From DATJIG01 sp050260515 (GTDB taxonomy: Bacteria; Pseudomonadota; Alphaproteobacteria; SMXQ01): a stretch of DNA of 64,000 nt. This document shows, one piece after another, positions 25,390 to 35,102 of the stretch (position 1 is its first letter; every line of letters starts with the position of its first letter). The DNA is taken from the NCBI GenBank assembly GCA_050260515.1, contig JBLNCI010000028.1, forward strand, positions 8,224-72,223, in the 5' to 3' direction. Below the pieces are notes generated by a model that saw only the letters and a list, made by a program, of their open reading frames with translations, was not told the DNA's origin and ran no database searches. The translations under genes were made by a program, and so were the position numbers.

Positions 25390-27078
25390 GTGAGTGCGCC
25401 CATGGACGAACGTCCGACGCGAGGCGAGGGCTGGCTGCGGGCGCGGCTGTCCGCGCTCCACACCTTACGGCCGCCGTGGCGGATCCGGTCCCTGACGTGG
25501 CGGATCCTCGCCCTGAACGTGCTCGCGCTCGCGACGCTCGTCGTCGGGCTGCTCTATCTCGACCGGTACCGCGGCAGCCTCGTCGACACCGCGGCCGAGG
25601 CGCTGACGGTGCAGGCCGAGATCGTCGCCGCGGCGATCGGCGAGGCCGCGGTGCGCGAATCGACGCCGGAAGGGCAGGAGTTCCTCACCGGTCAGGCGCG
25701 ACCGATGGTGCGCCGCCTTGCCGCATCGGCGAATGTCCGCGTTCGCCTGTTCGCGGCATCCGGCGACGTGGTCGCCGACAGCCAGGCGCTCGCCGGCCTC
25801 GGTGCGGTGCAGTACTCTGACCTCGTGCCGCCGCGGCCGCACGGGCTTCGCGAATCGCTCGTCGACATCTACGACGGCATCCTCGAGTTCCTCTCGCTCG
25901 GGCAGCACTACCCGGTCTACCGCGAGAACCCCAGCGCCGTCGCCTCCGACTATCCCGAGGCGCTTGCGGCATTGCGCGGCGAGGAGGCGAGCCAGGTGCG
26001 GGAGACTCCCGACGGTCAACTGATGCTGTCGGTCGCCGTCCCGGTCCAGCGTTATCGGCAGGTGCTCGGGGCCTTGGTGCTGACGAGCGACGACGCCGCG
26101 ATCGAGGCGGCGCTGCGCGACGTGCGCGTCGACATCGTCAACGTCTTCCTGGTCGTCCTCGCCGCGACGGTGCTGCTGTCGCTCTATCTCGCGAGCACGA
26201 TCGCGCGGCCGGTCCGGCAGCTCGCCGAAGCCGCCGATCGCGTGCGGCGCGGTCAGGGCCGCAAGGTGCAGATTCCCGATCTCTCCAATCGCGGCGACGA
26301 GATCGGCGAGCTGTCGGCATCGCTGAAGGAGATGACGGAGGCGCTGTGGGCGCGCATGGATGCGATCGAGCGTTTCGCCGCCGACGTCGCCCATGAGATC
26401 AAGAATCCGCTGTCGAGCCTGCGGTCGGCGGTGGAGACCATCGCGCGGGTCGAGGACCCGGCGCAGCAGAAAAAGCTGATGTCGATCCTGATCGACGACG
26501 TGAAGCGGCTCGATCGGCTGATCAGCGACATCTCCGACGCGTCGCGGCTTGACGCCGAGCTGTCGCGCGCGGAGCTCGAGCCGGTGGAGATCGGCCGCAT
26601 GCTGGAGACCCTCGTCGAGATCCAACGCACCGCGCAACCCGACGGACCCACGTTCGACGTTCACATCGAAGGGCCCGCCGAGCGCTACATGGTGATGGGC
26701 ATGGAAGGGCGCCTCGTGCAGGTGTTCCGCAATATCCTCGCCAACGCCGTGTCGTTCAGCCCGGCGGGCGGGCGCATCGACATCCGCTGCACGCGCGAGC
26801 CCGACGCGGTCGTCGTCCGGGTCGAGGACCAGGGCCCGGGCATCCCGGATGCCAAGCTCGATGCGATCTTCGATCGCTTCTACACGCAGCGCCCGAAGGG
26901 CGAGAAATTCGGCACGCATTCCGGGCTCGGGCTGTCGATCTCGCGACAGATCGTCGATGCCCATGGCGGCCGCATCTGGGCCGAGAACATCACCGACCCC
27001 GCGGCCCCCCTCGGCAACTCGCTCGGCGCGCGGTTCGTCGTGCGCCTCCCCGCCGCGGCCGCGGCACACCGCGCCTGA
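25390..27078 (+). CDS. chvG: Sensor histidine kinase ChvG
   Basis: A 562-aa membrane kinase. It has TM1 at about residues 38-56, a periplasmic stimulus-sensing domain, TM2 at about 245-268, a HAMP domain (STIARPVRQLAEAADRV), HisKA with His335 (FAADVAHEIKNPLSSLRSA), N-box FRNILANAVSFSP, G1 DQGPGIP and G2 HSGLGLSI. The GTG at 25390 is used here; an ATG at 25402 is equally possible. It phosphorylates ChvI. In relatives the periplasmic repressor ExoR controls it; no exoR is in the window. Confidence 0.94.
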   Translation: MSAPMDERPTRGEGWLRARLSALHTLRPPWRIRSLTWRILALNVLALATLVVGLLYLDRYRGSLVDTAAEALTVQAEIVAAAIGEAAVRESTPEGQEFLTGQARPMVRRLAASANVRVRLFAASGDVVADSQALAGLGAVQYSDLVPPRPHGLRESLVDIYDGILEFLSLGQHYPVYRENPSAVASDYPEALAALRGEEASQVRETPDGQLMLSVAVPVQRYRQVLGALVLTSDDAAIEAALRDVRVDIVNVFLVVLAATVLLSLYLASTIARPVRQLAEAADRVRRGQGRKVQIPDLSNRGDEIGELSASLKEMTEALWARMDAIERFAADVAHEIKNPLSSLRSAVETIARVEDPAQQKKLMSILIDDVKRLDRLISDISDASRLDAELSRAELEPVEIGRMLETLVEIQRTAQPDGPTFDVHIEGPAERYMVMGMEGRLVQVFRNILANAVSFSPAGGRIDIRCTREPDAVVVRVEDQGPGIPDAKLDAIFDRFYTQRPKGEKFGTHSGLGLSISRQIVDAHGGRIWAENITDPAAPLGNSLGARFVVRLPAAAAAHRA

Positions 27079-27083
27079 CGGTC

Positions 27084-27581
27084 ATGGCGCGACGCCCCCG
27101 ATCCTCCGCGCGACCCGTTCTCGTTCACGGAACCTGCATCGCCTTCGGCGCGAACGGGGTCCTGATCCGCGGTCGCTCGGGCGCGGGCAAGTCGGACCTC
27201 GCGCTCAGGCTCATCGATGGCGGCGCGCGCCTTGTGGCCGACGATCAGGTGGAACTCACGCCGGCGCGCGGCGCGCCGGTCGCGCGCGGTCCGCGGGCGA
27301 TCCGCGGTCTCATCGAGGCGCGCGGCGTCGGCATCGTCGCGGTGCCGACGCGCGCCTCCGCGCGGCTCCGGCTCGTCGTCGACCTCGTCGCGCCAAGGGC
27401 GGTGCCTCGGTTGCCGGAGCCGCGACGGGAGATGATCGCCGGCACCGCGATTCCGGCGATCGCGCTCGCTTCCTTCGAAGCCTCGGCGGCGCTGAAGGTG
27501 CGCCTTGCGCTCCGCTTCGGCGCGGGGTCTACTGATCCCATGCGCGCCGCCCCGCGCTCCATCCGGAAGCCCAAGCGATGA
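27084..27581 (+). CDS. hprK: HPr kinase/phosphorylase (short alphaproteobacterial form)
   Basis: A 165-aa protein with only the catalytic core of HprK. Walker A is GRSGAGKS (residues 30-37), followed by LVADDQVEL and the HprK signature region RGLIEARGVGIV. Gram-positive HprK is about 310 aa with an N-terminal domain that is absent here, as is normal in alphaproteobacteria. It would phosphorylate HPr on a regulatory Ser, which the HPr encoded downstream appears to have. It overlaps rapZ by ATGA. Confidence 0.92.
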   Translation: MARRPRSSARPVLVHGTCIAFGANGVLIRGRSGAGKSDLALRLIDGGARLVADDQVELTPARGAPVARGPRAIRGLIEARGVGIVAVPTRASARLRLVVDLVAPRAVPRLPEPRREMIAGTAIPAIALASFEASAALKVRLALRFGAGSTDPMRAAPRSIRKPKR

Positions 27582-28522
27582 CAACCCGGCCCCGTTCGCG
27601 AGCCGTTCGGCGTGCGCGCGTGACGGCGGGCTCCGAGGCGCCGCGCCCGAATCTGATCATCACCGGGATGTCCGGCGCCGGCCGCTCGTCCAGCCTCAAG
27701 GTGCTGGAGGACATCGGCTTCGAGGCCGTCGACAACCTGCCGCTCGCTCTCCTCGAGTCGCTGTTCCAGCGTCGCGGCCGCACGCGGCCGCCGCTCGCCG
27801 TCGGCGTCGACGCGCGGGCCGCCGATTTCGATCCGGTGCGTCTCAACCGGATCTTTGCGCGCCGGCGCAAGATGCGCGGCACGCCGTTGCGGCTCCTGTT
27901 CCTCGACGCGAGCAACGAGACGTTGGCGCGGCGCTTCAAGGAGACCCGCCGCAAGCATCCGCTGGGCACCGACCGCCCGGTGCAGGACGCGATCCGTCGC
28001 GAGCGCGCGCTCCTCGGCGAGCTTCGCGCCGCCGCAGACGAGATCATCGACACGACCGATCTCGCGCCGCCGGCGCTCCGCCGCCTGCTCACGTCCCGCT
28101 TCGGCACTCGCCGCGACGGCACCCGGCTGTCGGTGGTGTCGTTCGCTTATCGCCGCGGGCTGCCGGCCGACGCCGACCTCGTGTTCGATGTCCGGTTTCT
28201 CGACAACCCGCACTACGACGCGGCGCTGCGGCCGCTCACCGGGCGCGACCGGCGGGTCGGGGGCAGGATCGCCAAGGACCCGGGATATCCACGTTTTTTC
28301 AAGACGTTGACCGATTTCCTGGCGGTCGTGTTGCCGCGCTTCGAAAGCGACGGCAAGAGCGACCTCACCATCGCCATCGGTTGCACCGGCGGCCGCCACC
28401 GGTCAGTCTATGTCGCAGAACAAGTGGGGCGCTGGCTGGCGGCGCGCGGCCGAGCCGCGACGGTGCGGCACCGCGACCTCGACGCTGAATCAACGACGGC
28501 CCCGCGGGCCGCCATTTCCTAG
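27578..28522 (+). CDS. rapZ: RNase adapter / nucleotide-binding protein RapZ
   Basis: A 314-aa P-loop protein (formerly YvcJ/YhbJ, UPF0042). Walker A is GMSGAGRS (residues 30-37), then EAVDNLPL, the Walker B-like RLLFLDASNETL and the C-terminal phosphosugar-binding domain with DVRFLDNPHY and IGCTGGRHRSVYVAE. In E. coli RapZ guides RNase E to GlmZ sRNA in response to glucosamine-6-phosphate. In alphaproteobacteria the role is less clear, but it always travels with the hprK/HPr genes. The start overlaps the hprK stop. Confidence 0.94.
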   Translation: MTTRPRSRAVRRARVTAGSEAPRPNLIITGMSGAGRSSSLKVLEDIGFEAVDNLPLALLESLFQRRGRTRPPLAVGVDARAADFDPVRLNRIFARRRKMRGTPLRLLFLDASNETLARRFKETRRKHPLGTDRPVQDAIRRERALLGELRAAADEIIDTTDLAPPALRRLLTSRFGTRRDGTRLSVVSFAYRRGLPADADLVFDVRFLDNPHYDAALRPLTGRDRRVGGRIAKDPGYPRFFKTLTDFLAVVLPRFESDGKSDLTIAIGCTGGRHRSVYVAEQVGRWLAARGRAATVRHRDLDAESTTAPRAAIS

Positions 28523-28537
28523 GACAGAGGGATCGTA

Positions 28538-28951
28538 ATGATCGGATTGGTGCTGGTCACCCACGGCTCGCTTGCCCGCGCGTTCGTCGCGGCGCTGGAG
28601 CATGTGGTCGGGCCGCAGAAGAACGTCGCCACGGTGTGCATCGAGGCCGACGACGACATGGAGGCGCGACGACGCGAGATCCTGGACGCCGTCCACTCGG
28701 TGAACACCGGGGCCGGGGTCGTGCTGATGACCGACATGTTCGGCGGCACGCCGTCGAACCTCGCCATCTCGGTCATGAACGAGACCGGCGTCGAGGTCGT
28801 CGCCGGCGTCAACCTGCCGATGCTGATCAAGTTCGCGAGCCTGCGCGACAGCACCACGCTCGCCGCCCTGGTGGTGGCGATCCAGGAAGCCGGCCGGAAA
28901 TACATCAACGTCGCCTCGAGCCTGCTCGCCGACGCCGGCCATGCCCGGTGA
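28538..28951 (+). CDS. PTS EIIA component, mannose family
   Basis: A 137-aa EIIA(Man) domain. Active His9 lies in LVTHGSLA at the end of the first strand; MTDMFGGTPSN is the second conserved motif. No EIIB or EIIC sugar permease is present, so it fits the regulatory alphaproteobacterial PTS, in which phosphate passes from EI-Ntr/HPr to EIIA without sugar transport. It lies 15 bases after rapZ and overlaps or abuts the HPr gene. Confidence 0.93.
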   Translation: MIGLVLVTHGSLARAFVAALEHVVGPQKNVATVCIEADDDMEARRREILDAVHSVNTGAGVVLMTDMFGGTPSNLAISVMNETGVEVVAGVNLPMLIKFASLRDSTTLAALVVAIQEAGRKYINVASSLLADAGHAR

Positions 28952-29258
28952 CGCGCTGATGTCGGGAGAAGCGATGCGCGCCCCCGGCGCCGTGGCGCAG
29001 ACGGTGACGGTCATCAATCAGCGGGGGCTCCACGCCCGCGCCGCGGCGCGTTTCGTCAAGCTCGCCGGCGGTTACGACGCAGCGGTAACGGTCACCGCCA
29101 AGGGAACCACCGTCCCGGGCCTGTCCATTATGGGCCTGATGATGCTGGCGGCGGGCCCCGGAACCCAGCTCGAGATCGCCGCGACGGGGGCCGATGCCGG
29201 CGCTGCCGTGGCGGCCCTGGCCAAGCTGGTGGCCGACCGCTTCGACGAATCCGAGTAG
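28941..29258 (+). CDS. ptsH: HPr phosphocarrier protein
   Basis: HPr-family protein: the active His is in RGLHARAAARFVK, and the regulatory Ser site is GLSIMGLMML, the target of HprK. The ATG at 28941 overlaps the EIIA gene by 11 bases and gives 105 aa. An internal ATG at 28974, preceded by GGGAGAA, gives 94 aa, closer to standard HPr length, and may be the true start. Together with HprK and EIIA it forms a complete Ser- and His-phosphorylation module lacking only enzyme I. Confidence 0.93.
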   Translation: MPGDALMSGEAMRAPGAVAQTVTVINQRGLHARAAARFVKLAGGYDAAVTVTAKGTTVPGLSIMGLMMLAAGPGTQLEIAATGADAGAAVAALAKLVADRFDESE

Positions 29259-29265
29259 CCGGCGC

Positions 29266-29411
29266 TGTCCCACCGGGCCCGCCCCGCCGCGACGGTGTGG
29301 GACACCGCCCGGAAACCTAAGCGCCGGGAATAGCACACGAATTCGCCCACGACGGCGCGGTGTCCCACTGTCCCACACTGGCGGTTTGGGACACCTGGGA
29401 CAGATGGGACA
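29266..29411. repeat. TGTCCCA/TGGGACA repeat cluster
   Basis: Seven copies of one 7-mer occur in 146 bases. As TGTCCCA it is at 29266, 29361 and 29369; as TGGGACA it is at 29298, 29387, 29396 and 29405. The last three have an exact 9-base period. GGTGTGGGACACC (29294-29306) is itself a palindrome around GGG, and the 29361-29375 block can pair with the 29387-29411 block as a long hairpin. Function is unknown: multi-site operator, terminator of the HPr operon, or a mobile palindrome. Confidence 0.75.
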
Positions 29412-29480
29412 CTTTTCCACAGCGACGCGCACTGCGGCGGGCCGCCACCGCAGTTGCAATCACCACCCGGGGTAATATAA

Positions 29481-29506
29481 GGATATAAAGGTTACGTTAT
29501 ATATCC
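29481..29506. promoter_or_regulatory. AT-rich palindrome upstream of ahcY
   Basis: An inverted repeat GGATATA-N12-TATATCC, with half-site ATATAAAG inside, lies in an unusually AT-rich patch 65-90 bases before the ahcY start. Methionine/SAM-cycle genes of alphaproteobacteria often have palindromic ATAAAG-type operators for ArsR-family SAM/SAH-responsive regulators, so this may be such a site (inference). Confidence 0.5.
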
Positions 29507-29570
29507 CCCGACCTCGACGCCTTGACCCCGCGGGACGGCTTCCGCCGTCGCCGCGTTTCCGGAGAGCGCC

Positions 29571-30881
<1,311 letters not shown>

Positions 30882-31033
30882 CTCGTCACATTCGGTTGTC
30901 GGTGCCGCTTTTCGCGGCATGCGGGCTTTGCGGCCGGACGGTCAAGGCGTACACTCCCCGCGCGTAGGGGGATGACGCTGCGGCCTTCCGGCCGTCGGCG
31001 TTCCGCAGCCGCGATCCGCGGCACGGTGTCGAG

Positions 31034-33391
31034 ATGTGGTGGGGAATCGGCCTTCTCGGTTTTTCGACCGTCGCGTGCGGCGCGGCGGCGGCCGTCCTCC
31101 GCATTCGCCTCGCCGACGCGCGACGTCGCGGCGCCGATCAGGACATCCGCTTCGCTCGGCTGGCGGCATTCGCCCAGGCCTCGCCGCAGGCCGCGCTGAT
31201 CTGGCGCGCGGGCGACGCCGAGCCCTGGGCAAGCCCGAATTTCTCCGATGTCCTGGGCCGGGTCGCGTCGGTCGGCGGCGACGCCGTCGGCCACCTGCTG
31301 GATGCGCTGCCGCATGACGAGCGCACCCGCATCCAATCGGCGATCGAGCGGTTCCGGGAGCATGGCACGGCATTCCGCGCGACCGTCGGGTCGCGGACCC
31401 CCGGCCGCGTGTTCGATATCGCCGCCGAGCGCAACAGCGAGTTCGACGCGCTGTGGGTGCGTGATGTCGCCCAGATCGAGTTCGAGATGCGGCAGAAGGC
31501 GGCGGAAGCCGCCGCCTGGCAGAAGACCGTCGCCGAGCTGACGACGCTGTTCGACGCCCTCGACGTTCCGGTGTGGCTGCGCGGACCCGATCTCGCGCTG
31601 GTGCAGTGCAACCAGGCCTATGCCCGAGCGGTCGAGGTCGCCCGTCCCAGCGAGGCGGTCGCCGCCGGCCTCGAGATCGCCGGTGCGGCCCAGGGCGCCG
31701 GCCGCGCGCTGGCGGCCGAGGCGGCGGCCGCCGAAGGGCGTCCGGCGCGCCGCACGCTCTACGCCGTGCTTGCCGGGTCGCGCCGCCTGCTCGAGATCAC
31801 CGAGGTGCTGCTGCCTGCGACGGGCCAGATCGCCGGCTTCGCCATCGACCACACGGAGCTCGGCGAATCGCGCGACGAGCTCTCGCGCCACATCGCCGAT
31901 CACGCGGGCGTGCTCGAGAAGCTCGGCACCGCGATCGCGATCTACGGGCCGGACGCGCGGATGACGTTCTTCAACGCGGCGTTTGCGCATCTGTGGGACC
32001 TCGAAGACGAGTGGCTGCGGAGCGGCCCGTCGTTCGGCGAGGTGCTGGAGGAGCTCCGCGCCCGCCGCCGCCTGCCGGAGCAGGCCGACTTCAAGGTCTA
32101 CAAGCGCGAGATGCTCGGCCTCTTCACGTCGCTGCTGGAGGCGCGCGAGGAGCTGTTGCACCTTCCCGACGAGCGCGTGCTCCGCATGGTCGTCCATCCG
32201 CACCCTCTCGGCGGACTGCTGACGACCTACGAGGACGTCACCGACCGCATGGCGCTCGAGCGCAGCTACAACACGCTGATCGCGGTGCAGCGCGAGACGC
32301 TCGACAACCTTCACACCGCGGTGGCGGTGTTCGGGTCCGACGGCCGGCTCAGGCTGCGCAACGCGGCGTTTGAGCGCATCTGGGGGCTGTCGCCGCAGTT
32401 CGCCGACAATCAGCCGCACGTGGCCGAGATCGCCGAGGCGATCCGCGATCACTTCGCGACCGACAACTGGGCCGGTCTCAAGGAGCGCATGGTCGGCCGG
32501 GCGACGGACCACGCGCCGCACAACGGCCGCTTCGTGCGCCGCGACGGCATCGTCCTCGACTACGCGGCGGTGCCGCTCCCCGACGGAGGCATGCTGTTCA
32601 GCTACCTCGACGTCAGCGACTCGATCAAGGTCGAGCGCGTGCTGCGTGAGCGCAACGAGGCGCTCGAGACCGCCGACAAGCTCAAGTCGGAGTTCATCAC
32701 CAACGTCTCCTACGAGCTGCGGACGCCGCTCAACACGATCATCGGTTTCACCGAGATCCTCGCCAACCAGTACTTCGGCGCGCTCAACGACCGGCAGACC
32801 GAGTATGCGCGCGGGATTCTCGAGGCGTCGCGGCAGCTCCTCGGCCTGATCGACGCGATTCTCGATCTCGCCCTGGTCGAAGCGGGCCGGCTCACCCTCG
32901 ACCGGCGCCCGATAGCCATTCGCGACATGCTCAACTCGGTCCAGGCGCTGTCGCGCGAGCGCGCGCGCAAGCAGGGCATCGAGGTCGCGCTCGCGTGCGA
33001 TCCCCGCGCCGGGATGATCGTCGGCGACGAGCGGCGCCTCAAGCAGGCGCTGTTCAACCTCATCAGCAACGCGATCCAGTACACCCCGCCTGGCGGCCGC
33101 ATCGAGCTGTCGGCGCACCGCGATCCCGAGCACGTCGTCTTCGCCGTCGCCGACACGGGCATCGGCATCCGTCCGGAGGACCGCGAGCGCATCTTCGAGA
33201 AGTTCGAGCGCACCGTGGATGGGCGTCTGCGCTCGCCCGGGCTCGGCGTCGGGCTGTCGCTGGTGAAGAGCTTCATCGAGCTCCACGGCGGCGACATCGC
33301 GCTGAATTCGGTGCCGGGGCGCGGGACGACGGTGGTCTGCCGTCTGCCGATCGACGAGAGCGCAGCGGGTCCGGTCGCAAACGGCCACTGA
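31034..33391 (+). CDS. PAS-domain sensor kinase with Tyr in place of the H-box His
   Basis: A 785-aa protein: an N-terminal membrane segment (residues 2-24), three PAS-like regions (about 45-145, 180-290, 315-420) plus another at about 430-535, then a HisKA-like helix pair and HATPase_c. The H-box reads FITNVSYELRTPLNTI; position 560, normally the phosphorylated His, is Tyr (codon TAC). The ATPase part keeps N-box FNLISNAIQYTP, G1 ADTGIGI and GVGLSLVKSFIELHGG. It may act as a pseudokinase, an ATP-dependent sensor or a phosphatase. No response regulator is adjacent. Its position after ahcY is the usual one in Hyphomicrobiales. Confidence 0.88.
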   Translation: MWWGIGLLGFSTVACGAAAAVLRIRLADARRRGADQDIRFARLAAFAQASPQAALIWRAGDAEPWASPNFSDVLGRVASVGGDAVGHLLDALPHDERTRIQSAIERFREHGTAFRATVGSRTPGRVFDIAAERNSEFDALWVRDVAQIEFEMRQKAAEAAAWQKTVAELTTLFDALDVPVWLRGPDLALVQCNQAYARAVEVARPSEAVAAGLEIAGAAQGAGRALAAEAAAAEGRPARRTLYAVLAGSRRLLEITEVLLPATGQIAGFAIDHTELGESRDELSRHIADHAGVLEKLGTAIAIYGPDARMTFFNAAFAHLWDLEDEWLRSGPSFGEVLEELRARRRLPEQADFKVYKREMLGLFTSLLEAREELLHLPDERVLRMVVHPHPLGGLLTTYEDVTDRMALERSYNTLIAVQRETLDNLHTAVAVFGSDGRLRLRNAAFERIWGLSPQFADNQPHVAEIAEAIRDHFATDNWAGLKERMVGRATDHAPHNGRFVRRDGIVLDYAAVPLPDGGMLFSYLDVSDSIKVERVLRERNEALETADKLKSEFITNVSYELRTPLNTIIGFTEILANQYFGALNDRQTEYARGILEASRQLLGLIDAILDLALVEAGRLTLDRRPIAIRDMLNSVQALSRERARKQGIEVALACDPRAGMIVGDERRLKQALFNLISNAIQYTPPGGRIELSAHRDPEHVVFAVADTGIGIRPEDRERIFEKFERTVDGRLRSPGLGVGLSLVKSFIELHGGDIALNSVPGRGTTVVCRLPIDESAAGPVANGH

Positions 33392-33406
33392 GGACCGTGC
33401 CGTCCG

Positions 33407-34441
33407 TCAGGCGACCGGCACGCCCTTGCTCGTCGAATACTCGAAGTGCAGCGCCTGGCCCGGGAACACACGGGCGTGCGCGGCGTGGGCCGCCATCGCC
33501 GCCTCGGCGAAGCCGGTGAGGATCAGCTTCAGCTTGCCGGGATAGCTTGCGACGTCGCCGATGGCGAAAATCCCGGGTTCCGACGTCTCGCACCGCGCCG
33601 GATCGACGGTGAGGTGATGCCGTTCGAGCGCGAGGCCCCAGTGGGCGATCGGGCCCAGGTCCATCGACAGCCCGAAGAACGGCAGCAAGGCGTCGGCGGC
33701 GAGGGTGCGGTCCTTGCCGTCGAGGTCGCGCACGACGACGGCGGAGACCTGGCCGCCGCCGCCTTCGAGACCGTGGAGCTGGTAGGGCACGACGAGATCG
33801 ATCCGTCCCGCCTTGGCGAGCGCCGCGAGCCGCGACGCGCTCTCGGGCGCGGCGCGGAACTTGTCGCGGCGGTGGACGACGGAGATCGACGCGGCGATGC
33901 CGTCGAGCGCCAGCGCCCAGTCGACCGCCGAGTCGCCGCCGCCCGCGATCACCACGCGCTTGCCGCGGAAGTCGTCGCGCTTCTTCACGTAGTAGAAGAC
34001 GCTCTTGCCCTCGTAGGCCTCGATGCCGGCGAGCGGCGGCCGGTTCGGGCCGAAGGCGCCGGCGCCGGCGGCGATGAAGACCGCCTTGGCGGCGACGCGC
34101 GTGCCCGCCGAGGTGGTCAGCACGAAGCCGTCGCCGTCGCGCTGCAGCGCTTCGACGCGCTGGCCGAGATGGAACACCGGATCGAACGGCTGCGCCTGCG
34201 CGTCGAGCTGCTCGACCAGCTCGGCGGCGGGGATCATCGGGTACCCGGGGATGTCGTAGATCGGCTTCTCCGGATAGAGCGCCGCGCACTGGCCGCCGAT
34301 CGAATCGAGCGCGTCGAAGACATGGCACTTCATCTTCAGCATGCCGCATTCGAAGACGGCGAACAGGCCGACCGGGCCGGCACCGATGATGGCGACGTCG
34401 GTCGTCAGCGAAGCGCTTTGCGGAGACGTGGACAGGGACAT
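33407..34441 (-). CDS. Ferredoxin/flavodoxin-NADP+ reductase (thioredoxin-reductase-like)
   Basis: A 344-aa FAD protein of the YumC/FNR2 class. The FAD Rossmann motif is IIGAGPVGLFAVFECG (about residue 18), the NADP motif is VIAGGGDSAVDWAL, the second FAD motif is GIFAIGDVASYPGKLKLI. The CxxC redox pair of true thioredoxin reductases is absent, which is what separates this class from TrxB. It transfers electrons between NADPH and ferredoxin or flavodoxin. It converges with the PAS kinase gene. Confidence 0.9.
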   Translation of the reverse strand: MSLSTSPQSASLTTDVAIIGAGPVGLFAVFECGMLKMKCHVFDALDSIGGQCAALYPEKPIYDIPGYPMIPAAELVEQLDAQAQPFDPVFHLGQRVEALQRDGDGFVLTTSAGTRVAAKAVFIAAGAGAFGPNRPPLAGIEAYEGKSVFYYVKKRDDFRGKRVVIAGGGDSAVDWALALDGIAASISVVHRRDKFRAAPESASRLAALAKAGRIDLVVPYQLHGLEGGGGQVSAVVVRDLDGKDRTLAADALLPFFGLSMDLGPIAHWGLALERHHLTVDPARCETSEPGIFAIGDVASYPGKLKLILTGFAEAAMAAHAAHARVFPGQALHFEYSTSKGVPVA

Positions 34442-34589
34442 GGAAAGAGGCGCGGGGGTTGCGCCCGCGGGACCTGCGGGCGGGGCCTACAATCGCCCGG
34501 AGGATGGGCCCGGCGCAAGAGTGCCCCGGGCCTGCGCGTGAGCTTCGTCCGCCTTGCCCCGGCGGGGCCGCGACCGCTACAACCTCACC

Positions 34590-35102
34590 ATGGCCGATCG
34601 CCGCGACCCTCCGTCCACAACCACATCCGAGGCGGCATCCGGCCGCGCCATCGACGATCTCGCCATGCTCGATCGATTCGCCGCGGAGCTTGCGGGACCG
34701 GCTCGCGTGGGCGACGTGTTCGCCCTGTCGGGCGAGCTCGGCGCCGGCAAGACCGCGCTGGCGCGGAGCTTCATCTCGGCGTTGGCGCGACGCGAGGGCG
34801 TCGAGGCGCCGGAGGACGTGCCCAGCCCCACCTTCACGCTGATGCAGGAGTACGACATCGGTGCGCTGCGCGTATTCCATTTCGATCTCTATCGCCTTAA
34901 GAACGCCGACGAGGCGCTCGAGCTCGGCGTCGAGGACGCGTGCAGCGAGGGCGTCGCCCTGATCGAGTGGCCGGACCGGCTCGGGCCCTGGCTCCCGCGC
35001 GATCGGGTGGACGTGCGCCTCGCCATCGTCGGCGAGGGACGTCGTCGCGCCGAGGTCGTCGCGCGCGGCCGAGCCGCCGAGCGTTACGGCGCCCTGCAAT
35101 GA
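34590..35102 (+). CDS. tsaE: tRNA threonylcarbamoyladenosine biosynthesis ATPase TsaE
   Basis: A 170-aa P-loop protein with Walker A GELGAGKTALAR, VPSPTFTLMQEY and the conserved FHFDLYRL and IEWPDRLG segments. TsaE is the ATPase partner of TsaB-TsaD in making t6A37 on ANN-decoding tRNAs. The ATG at 34590 follows the family start; no strong Shine-Dalgarno sequence is seen. It overlaps the next gene by ATGA, the first of four such overlaps in this operon. Confidence 0.93.
   Translation: MADRRDPPSTTTSEAASGRAIDDLAMLDRFAAELAGPARVGDVFALSGELGAGKTALARSFISALARREGVEAPEDVPSPTFTLMQEYDIGALRVFHFDLYRLKNADEALELGVEDACSEGVALIEWPDRLGPWLPRDRVDVRLAIVGEGRRRAEVVARGRAAERYGALQ

Larger units (their letters stand above)
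29259..29570. other. 312-bp HPr-ahcY spacer with repeats
   Basis: Contains no gene. It holds the TGTCCCA repeat cluster (29266-29411) and the AT-rich palindrome (29481-29506), both listed separately. GGAGAG before the ahcY ATG is the ribosome-binding site. Confidence 0.7.

Noticed and set aside
29266..29411. CRISPR-like array in the HPr-ahcY spacer.
   Set aside because: The repeated unit is only 7 bases, occurs in both orientations, and has 1-2-base or irregular gaps; there are no spacers and no cas genes.
29481..29570. SAH riboswitch before ahcY.
   Set aside because: I could not find the conserved core of a SAH riboswitch; the clear feature is an AT-rich palindrome more like a protein operator.
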